From positions 1 through 6,184 of the forward strand of contig CATPBC010000428.1 in NCBI GenBank assembly GCA_955652195.1: a stretch of 6,184 nucleotides of DNA, given 5' to 3'. Below the pieces are notes generated by a model. The model was not told the DNA's origin, did not search any database, and saw nothing but the letters and a program-made list of their open reading frames with translations. A program made the position numbers and the translations under genes. Positions 1-5,500 of this stretch are shown here, one piece after another; the stretch's first letter is position 1, and every line of letters starts with the position of its first letter. This DNA comes from an uncultured Xanthobacteraceae bacterium. Its GTDB lineage: Bacteria > Pseudomonadota > Alphaproteobacteria > Rhizobiales > Xanthobacteraceae.

Positions 1-1174
1 AAGTTAGCAGGCTTTCGACCCAGATGTGGCCGCTGACGCCATAGAAAGTCAGCGAGAAGACGCGAGCGCCAATCAGGATGAAGATGACGAACGCCGACAA
101 TTTCGCCGTTGATTCGACCGCTTGGCGAACCAGGTCCCAGGTCAAGCGCCGCTTGAGGGCGCCGAGAATGAGCGCCCCGCTCGCGCCCATGGCGCCGCCC
201 TCGGTGGGCGTAGCGACACCGATAAAGATAGTGCCGAGCACGAGAAAAATCAGAAACAGCGGCGGCACCATGACGAACGTCGTCTGCTGCGCCATCCGCG
301 ATAGGAAGCGGAATCCAGTGAGGCGCTCGATGGCCCAGTTCACGACGGCAACGCCGAAGGCGAAGAGGATACCGAAGAACATGGTGAGCACGACGAAGTC
401 GGCGCCATGCGTCTCCGAATTGCGCATCATGAACCAGCCGAACACCGCGCTGGCAATGGTGAGCACGAGCAGTGACCAAAGCCCGCGGCTGTCGTCGTCC
501 TCGCGAAAGCCTACGACCTCCAGCGGCAGACCAGGCGTCGCCTTTGGGAAAAAGGCCGAAACGATGAAAGTATAGACCGCATACATTCCGGCGAGAGTAA
601 TGCCGGGAATGAAAGCGCCCTCGTACATGTCGCCGACCGATTTGCCGAGCTGATCGGCCATCACGATCAGAACTAGCGACGGCGGTATGATCTGCGCCAG
701 TGTGCCCGACGCCGCGATAACGCCCGAGGCGAAGCGGCGGTCATAGCCGTAGCGCAGCATGATCGGCAGCGAGATCAATCCCATCGAGATGACCGACGCG
801 GCGACCACGCCGGTCGTAGCGGCCAGCAGCGCGCCGACGAAGATCACTGCATAGGCCAAGCCGCCGCGAACGGTGCCGAACAGCTGACCGATCGTGTCGA
901 GCAGATCTTCCGCCATGCCGGAGCGTTCAAGCACCAGCCCCATGAACGTGAAGAACGGGATCGCCAGCAGCGTGTCATTGCTCATGACCCCGTAGATGCG
1001 GTCGGGCAGCGCCTGCAAGAAATCGGGCTGGAATTGACCAAGCCCGATGCCAACGAGCGCGTAAAACAAGCCGACAAAGGCCAGTGAAAACGCGGCCGGA
1101 TAGCCGAGCAGAAGCACGACTACCAATGAGGCGAACATAATCGGCGCCAGGTTTTGTACGATGAAGGCTTCCAT
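1..1174 (-). CDS. dctM: TRAP transporter large permease (DctM family), 3' end outside window
   Basis: Large membrane subunit of a tripartite ATP-independent periplasmic (TRAP) transporter; in this family it forms the ion-coupled translocation path in the inner membrane. The visible 391 codons run open from ATG at 1174 to the left edge, so the C-terminus is missing (family members are usually somewhat over 425 residues). What is seen: a long series of hydrophobic segments (about residues 8-45, 64-83, 103-140, 150-173, 186-209, 232-250, 258-280, 297-320), the loop IIPPSLVLIV at 162-171, and the family-typical ATPTEGGAMGA at 321-331. A hydrophilic loop at 210-231 (acidic EDDD) splits the two halves. 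The start is supported by CAGGG six bases before the ATG, and it lies 27 bases after the dctQ stop, so the two genes form one operon. The substrate cannot be read from the sequence; the style resembles the mannitol/chloroaromatic or C4-dicarboxylate-type groups. Confidence 0.93.
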   Translation of the reverse strand, partial: MEAFIVQNLAPIMFASLVVVLLLGYPAAFSLAFVGLFYALVGIGLGQFQPDFLQALPDRIYGVMSNDTLLAIPFFTFMGLVLERSGMAEDLLDTIGQLFGTVRGGLAYAVIFVGALLAATTGVVAASVISMGLISLPIMLRYGYDRRFASGVIAASGTLAQIIPPSLVLIVMADQLGKSVGDMYEGAFIPGITLAGMYAVYTFIVSAFFPKATPGLPLEVVGFREDDDSRGLWSLLVLTIASAVFGWFMMRNSETHGADFVVLTMFFGILFAFGVAVVNWAIERLTGFRFLSRMAQQTTFVMVPPLFLIFLVLGTIFIGVATPTEGGAMGASGALILGALKRRLTWDLVRQAVESTAKLSAFVIFILIGARVFSLTFYGVSGHIWVESLLT

Positions 1175-1180
1175 CCTTAA

Positions 1181-1185
1181 CCCTG
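1181..1185 (-). promoter_or_regulatory. Ribosome binding site of dctM
   Basis: CAGGG on the minus strand ends six bases before the ATG at 1174. It supports this start over the next in-frame ATG at codon 13, which lies inside the first hydrophobic segment. It sits within the 27-base gap after dctQ. Confidence 0.55.
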
Positions 1186-1201
1186 CAGCGGCGGCTGGCG
1201 C

Positions 1202-1783
1202 TTAATCTTTGCGCATGGCCTCGACGACATGTTCGACTTCGGCTTCGAGCGCGTGGACCTGCGTCGCATGCGGATCCGGAATAAGGCCTTGGATGATGGC
1301 GACACGCTTGATCAGCTCGGAAATGCACTGCGCAAGCAACATCGCAAATCCAATCATGATCAGAGACTTCGCCGGCCATTGCGGCAGTCCGCCGGCACTG
1401 GCGGACTGCTCGTTGATGGCGAAGGATTCAGTGAAGAAGGGAATGCCGGTCACTAAAACAACGATCGTGAGCGGCAAGAGAAAAAACGTGTGACCGACAA
1501 GCTCGATCGTGTTGCGCAGCCCGCGCGGCAGTTGATTGTTCACGATGTCGATGCGGATGTGTTCGTTGTCGCGCAGTGTCCATGACGCACACAGAAGAAA
1601 AACGGCGCTGAACAACACCCACTGCAGTTCGAGCCAGGAATTCGACGACATGTCGAACACCTTGCGCACGGTCGCATTGACGGCCGATACCGCAACGGCG
1701 GCGAGGATGGCCCAGGCGACCCACTTGCCGATTTGAGTGTTAATGGCGTCGATAACGCCGCTCAGCCGAAGAAGCGCGCGCAC
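1202..1783 (-). CDS. dctQ: TRAP transporter small permease (DctQ family)
   Basis: Small membrane subunit of a TRAP transporter, partner of the DctM encoded immediately downstream. The 193-residue product shows the expected four membrane segments (about 21-43, 51-70, 91-115 and 137-158) and the family hallmark after the second one, RDNEHIRIDIV at 71-81. The WPAKSL motif at 136-141 before the last helix is also typical of DctQ proteins. A charged cytoplasmic tail follows (about 165-193, ending in RKD), slightly longer than in minimal members. The start is a GTG; no in-frame ATG occurs before residue 45, which is already past the first membrane segment, and purine-rich GGGA/GAGG precedes the GTG. 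No dctP (periplasmic binding protein) lies upstream, so it must be beyond the left edge or elsewhere. Confidence 0.92.
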   Translation of the reverse strand: MRALLRLSGVIDAINTQIGKWVAWAILAAVAVSAVNATVRKVFDMSSNSWLELQWVLFSAVFLLCASWTLRDNEHIRIDIVNNQLPRGLRNTIELVGHTFFLLPLTIVVLVTGIPFFTESFAINEQSASAGGLPQWPAKSLIMIGFAMLLAQCISELIKRVAIIQGLIPDPHATQVHALEAEVEHVVEAMRKD

Positions 1784-1835
1784 CTCTATTCCCGTTCCCC
1801 TCAGCGCCCATCGTCAACGCCCATGGATGGCGTAT

Positions 1836-1855
1836 GGCGCCGCCCCATCGGCGCC
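1836..1855 (-). other. GC-rich stem-loop in the dctQ 5' leader
   Basis: A perfect 7-bp inverted repeat, GGCGCCG / CGGCGCC, encloses a 6-base loop (1843-1848). It lies about 53 bases upstream of the dctQ GTG, in the untranslated leader. There is no U-run after it in either direction, so it does not look like an intrinsic terminator. It may be a leader RNA structure affecting dctQ translation or stability, or simply a chance product of GC-rich sequence. Confidence 0.4.
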
Positions 1856-1881
1856 GCTTCCCCGGCGGTCGCTATCGCCAC

Positions 1882-1910
1882 TTTAGCAATAATAATGGGC
1901 GTAAGGTCAA
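1882..1910 (-). promoter_or_regulatory. Weak sigma-70-like promoter candidate for dctQM
   Basis: On the minus strand TTGACC (1905-1910, five of six bases of the -35 consensus) is followed after 17 bases by GCTAAA (1882-1887, three of six bases of the -10 consensus). An AT-rich TTATTATT run fills the spacer. It would give a leader of about 90 bases that contains the stem-loop at 1836-1855. The -35 is convincing, the -10 is not. Transcription could also come from the tRNA upstream. Confidence 0.35.
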
Positions 1911-1935
1911 GTCGCCGTTGGCAAAAACCGGCGAC
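1911..1935 (-). terminator. Hairpin downstream of tRNA-Gly, possible terminator
   Basis: GTCGCCG (1911-1917) and CGGCGAC (1929-1935) are perfect 7-bp arms around an 11-base loop, extendable by an A-T and a G-T pair. It begins 15 bases after the CCA end of the tRNA, where a tRNA transcript would be expected to stop or be processed. The minus-strand sequence after the stem (TTGACCTTAC) is only weakly U-rich, so a true intrinsic terminator is uncertain. The distal arm directly abuts the candidate dctQ -35 box. Confidence 0.4.
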
Positions 1936-1950
1936 CTTTGCTCAAGTAAT

Positions 1951-2025
1951 TGGAGCGGGCGAAGGGAATCGAACCCTCGACATACAGCTTGGGAAGCTGT
2001 CGTTCTACCACTGAACTACGCCCGC
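1951..2025 (-). tRNA. tRNA-Gly (anticodon CCC), CCA encoded
   Basis: The 75 bases fold as a complete cloverleaf: acceptor GCGGGCG / CGCCCGC, D arm GTTC-AGTGGTA-GAAC, anticodon stem ACAGC / GCTGT around loop TTCCCAA (anticodon CCC, reading GGG), a 5-base variable loop, and T arm GAGGG-TTCGAAT-CCCTT. It is followed by discriminator T and a genome-encoded CCA (1951-1953). The sequence closely resembles the Escherichia coli tRNA-Gly(CCC) gene as I recall it. All stems pair fully apart from a G-T pair in the T stem, so the gene should be functional. Confidence 0.97.
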
Positions 2026-2034
2026 GCTTCGATC

Positions 2035-2064
2035 AGCATAGCGAAGGCCAGCCGCGACCAGCAA
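2035..2064 (-). promoter_or_regulatory. Weak promoter candidate for tRNA-Gly
   Basis: On the minus strand TTGCTG (2059-2064) and TATGCT (2035-2040) are separated by 18 bases, and the -10-like box ends nine bases before the mature tRNA 5' end. The matches to consensus are three and four of six, so this is only a suggestion. The tRNA may alternatively be read through from the DUF3175 gene, whose stop is only 64 bases upstream with no terminator visible between. Confidence 0.25.
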
Positions 2065-2089
2065 GGAGCAACGAGAGCGGGGGCTATGA

Positions 2090-2467
2090 TCAGTCGCGGC
2101 CGAACTGCTTGCGCAGCTCGCCCTTGGCGCGCTGCAACGTTTTGCGCCTGCTGGCCGGCAGATTCCTGCCGGCGCGATTAATATAGAAGGTCAACGTCGA
2201 GAGCGCCGAACGGTACGGATTGGATTTACGCCGGCGGCTGCGTTCCGCCGAGCGTTTTAGCGAGGCGGCGATCTTCTTCGGATCGCGCCCGGTAAAAACG
2301 CGGTGTTGGAGATCGAGCGCATCGCTTTCACGCGTGACGCGCGCCGACCAGCGCCGTCCGCCGCGGCCCGATCCGCGCCGCGCGGATTTGCGGCGCGAGG
2401 ACTTGCTGCGCGACGGCTTGCTGCGCGACGAGGGGCGTGAGGATTTTCGAGCGGATTTTTGCGCCAT
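2090..2467 (-). CDS. DUF3175 family protein with basic Ser/Arg/Lys-rich N-terminal tail
   Basis: The 125-residue product has two parts. Residues 1-39 are a low-complexity tail almost entirely of Ser, Arg, Lys, Ala and Gly, with imperfect pentapeptide units (SRSKP, SRSKS, SRRKS, ARRGS at 14-33). Residues 40-125 match my recollection of the DUF3175 domain: WSARVTRESDALDL at 40-53, an F-T-x-x-DP segment (58-63), K-x-I-A-x-S-L-K-R-S-A (65-75), then NPYRSALSTLTFYINRAGRNL at 83-103 (shown in two parts in family profiles) and a basic C-terminal helix ending RKQFGRD. The function of the family is not known to me; the strongly basic character suggests nucleic acid binding, which is inference. No signal peptide or membrane segment is seen. 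ATG at 2467 was chosen because GAGG lies nine bases upstream; a GTG at 2491 would add eight residues. It starts 95 bases after the IOR stop, so co-transcription is possible. Confidence 0.85.
   Translation of the reverse strand: MAQKSARKSSRPSSRSKPSRSKSSRRKSARRGSGRGGRRWSARVTRESDALDLQHRVFTGRDPKKIAASLKRSAERSRRRKSNPYRSALSTLTFYINRAGRNLPASRRKTLQRAKGELRKQFGRD
2402..2430 (-). repeat. 15-bp tandem repeat coding for the basic tail
   Basis: The 14-base unit CTTGCTGCGCGACG (plus-strand reading) occurs at 2402-2415 and again at 2417-2430, a period of 15 bases or five codons. It encodes two adjacent copies of the SRSK pentapeptide unit in the DUF3175 tail; more diverged copies follow toward the domain. The exact DNA identity suggests recent slippage or duplication rather than selection on protein sequence alone. 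Confidence 0.75.
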
Positions 2468-2562
2468 GACCGGGGACCTCGCTGCACGCACTTGGGATCA
2501 AGCGGATAAGGAAACAACCACTGCCGGCGCGGCGCTGTTCCAGCTGGTCCCTTTCTTCGTCG

Positions 2563-5500
2563 CTATTCCGCGGCAATGGCGTGAGCTGGTGCGCTTGCGA
2601 GACCGGCAAGACACTTTGCCAAAGCTTCGCCTTCCGGGTCGACCAGTGCCGCCGTGCGCGCGCTGGCAACGGCATCGATGGCCTGTCGCGCGGGCATGGC
2701 GCCAGCCAAGGCCGGCGCGATCACCTGCGCGGCGATCGCGTTGTAGTTGGCGCTGCCGCGGCGATGCGTGTCGCCATAGCCTTTGATCAGCCCGGCACAT
2801 TCGGCGATCTCGACGGCAAACTCGGCGGAAAGCGATGCCGCCTGCACCGTTAGCCGCAACCAAGCCTCGATCGCCTCTTGCTCCTGGCGAAAGCGGAATG
2901 TCTTGCGCCGGAACGGACGCAGCTTGGCAAGGATAGCAAAGCGCAAGTAACCGGAAATCGACCGGCTATTGACTGCCATGGCGTAATGGGCGCGACCGAG
3001 CGCGGGATAACGCTGTGCGAGGCGCAGCATGGCGCCGGCTAGCGAAGTCGGCAGGATTGAACAGAACTCATCGATGCCGGGCTTCAAGAATTCGCTCACG
3101 CTGAACGTCTGCTGCGGCTTAACGCCGAGCTCGCGCGTGATACGCGCGATCCGTGCCGGGTCGATCTTGGCCTGGGCTACGCGGATAACGTCCTCGTAGG
3201 ACATCCGCAGCGCCAGTTGACGGGCCGTTGCAGCCAGCAACCGGCCACCGCTCGCGGCTTTGATATCGGCATCGCAAATCGGCTCGAGCCGATCCAGGTA
3301 AAGCCGCGCATAGGCGTGGTCCTGGTAGGCAGCCAAGCGGCGCACGCCCTCAGTCATCACCGTATGGGCCACCAGTGGCATGCCGGCGATCTCGGCTTCC
3401 AGATCGGCAACAATAGGTGATGCGGCATGCTGGCGCTTGGCTGATTGTTGAGGTAGGCGCGACCCGGCGGCGGCGGCAGCAAATCCAGCGCGGAAGCCGC
3501 GCAGGTTGGCGTCCACGGCCTTGCCGTCGGCCTGGATCGCCGCCTCAAAAGCGTCAGCTGAAATCGGCAATGCCCGCGCGCCGGCGATCGCGCCCAACAT
3601 GACTGCATTGATCATGGCGCCTGCTTCGCGGGCGATTGCTTCGAGATCGAGCAATAGCGCCTGACGCGAATTCTTCTCCACCGCCGAGATTAGCCGCTGC
3701 GGATCGTAGCGGCCGTCGCTCATCGCCATCTTTTCGACCACGAGGTACGAGCGGCTGGTCGATGCGATGGTAGTGGTGCGATCGGCGGTGATGTAACCGC
3801 TGGCGACGGCGCGGCCGGCTTCCAAGAGTTCGCTGGCAATAAGAAGATCGACGTCGCCGATGCCCGGCGCCAGCGCCAGGATTGGCCTCCGGTTCGATTC
3901 GACATCGCCGGAGGACATCGGCGCCGGCACCATCTCGATATGATAGGTGGTCGCGCCGGTTCGCTGCGCCACACCCGGAATGGACGTGGATTGGACTGGG
4001 AATCCTTGGCTCGCCGCCGCGGCGACGATCCAGTCGGTAAGCACGCCGCCGCCTTCGCCGCCCAGTGCGGCGATCAGGATCGAGATCGGTTTGGCGATCG
4101 GCCGCCCTGAAGAGCCCTGATCGCCCTTGGCGAACTGAACCTCTCCCCGCCGTTGCGAAGGAGAGTCTTCGCCAACCGACGTGCCCTGCAGCGAGGCTAA
4201 TGTGCTGCCGCGGCTCAGCCAGGCAATCACTCGATTTCGAATTGCGGCGAGCGTCCGATCCCACCAATTCGGATTGGTGACGATGTCGGCGCGATAGAAC
4301 GACGGGCACAGCACTGCGGCATGGGCGACCTCGCCGCACAAGCCGCAGCCGACGCAGCTTTCGATCACGGTAGCGACCGGATCGCTGCGCAGCGGATCGG
4401 GATTAGGCTTCACCGTTAATGATGGGCAGCCGGATAGCCGGATGCAGGAATGGTCGCCGGTGCACAGCTCATCGTCGACGCCATAGCGCGTCTTCACGAC
4501 ACGCGCGCCGCGCTTAAGTTGTTCGGCCTGCGCGACGCGGATGCGGCGCTGGCGCACCAGCATGCATTCGCCGTCGGCAATGATAACTTTGAGCCCGCGT
4601 TCGGCGCTCTGAATTGCCTGTTTCAACGTCGCCGCCATCTTGGCGACGCTATAGCTGTGCACCGTGCGCAGCCATTTGACGCCGAGCGCGCGCAGCGTTT
4701 TTTCGATGCTGATCCCGGTCGGCGCGCCGGCGCGATGCGCGTTGCTCGACGGCAGATATTGCTGGCCGGTCGCAGAGGCGTAGCCGTTTTGCATGATCAC
4801 GAGTACGCCGTCGCCCTTGTTGAACATGTTCGAGGCAACGCCGGTAATCAGCCCGTTGTGCCAGAAGCCGCCGTCGCCCATGACCGCGATCGGGCGCTTG
4901 GCCATATTCGGAGCGACAGCCGCTGCGCTGGCGAGCGACATGCCGTAGCCCAGAATGGAGTTGCCGAGCGAAAACGGCGCGAAAGTCGCGAATGAATGGC
5001 AACCGATATCGGCGCTGATATGGACCGGTCCGACTTCGCGTTGCGCGAGCTTGATGGCAGCAAAGACCGGCCGCTCCGGACAGCCGGTGCAAAAGTTCGG
5101 CGGCCGCGCCGGAATGTCGCCGACCGCGGCAAGTACGCCAGAGCGATGCGCGAGCATGTGTTCGACGCGGCGCGAAATTTCCTCCGCGTCGATTCCGGCC
5201 GGACGAGCCGCGGCAAGGAAAGCGGCGATGCCGCGCAGCAGAATCTCCGATGTGTAGTCGCCGCTCGCCGGCAAGCAACCTTTGCCATAGACGCGCGTGT
5301 CGGCGCCGGCACCGCGCAAGATTACGTTGATCTGTTGCTCGACGTAGTCCGGCGCGCCCTCCTCCACGACGAGCACGGCGCGTTTGCCGGCACAGAATTC
5401 CCGCACCTCTTCCGGCAGCAGCGGATAAGCGACGTTGAGGACGTAAATTGGAATGCGCGAGGCGCCGTAGAGATCGGCGAGATCAAGCCGCTCGAACGCG

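Noticed and set aside
78..575. Plus-strand open frame of 165 codons opposite dctM
   Set aside because: It lies fully antisense to a clear DctM coding sequence and its composition (Arg, Ser, Pro, Thr-rich) is typical of a shadow frame in GC-rich DNA.
1951..2025. tRNA-Gly as an integration site for a mobile element
   Set aside because: No integrase gene, no repeated copy of the tRNA 3' end and no change in gene character are seen on either side within the window.
1733..2181. Plus-strand open frames covering the dctQ leader and the tRNA-Gly region
   Set aside because: They run antisense through the tRNA gene; the peptide GEGNRTLDIQLGKLSFYH is the familiar false translation of a tRNA antisense strand.
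2468..2491. Upstream GTG start for the DUF3175 protein
   Set aside because: It would add eight residues but the ATG at 2467 has a GAGG nine bases upstream and begins directly with the basic tail.
3554..4339. Minus-strand 261-codon frame overlapping the IOR gene, considered as a separate protein or sign of a frameshift
   Set aside because: It is Arg-rich out-of-frame translation, and the IOR frame retains all domain motifs without interruption across this stretch.
4450..4995. Plus-strand open frame of 181 codons opposite the TPP domain
   Set aside because: Antisense to the conserved TPP and CTGC motifs, with no recognisable domain; a compositional shadow.
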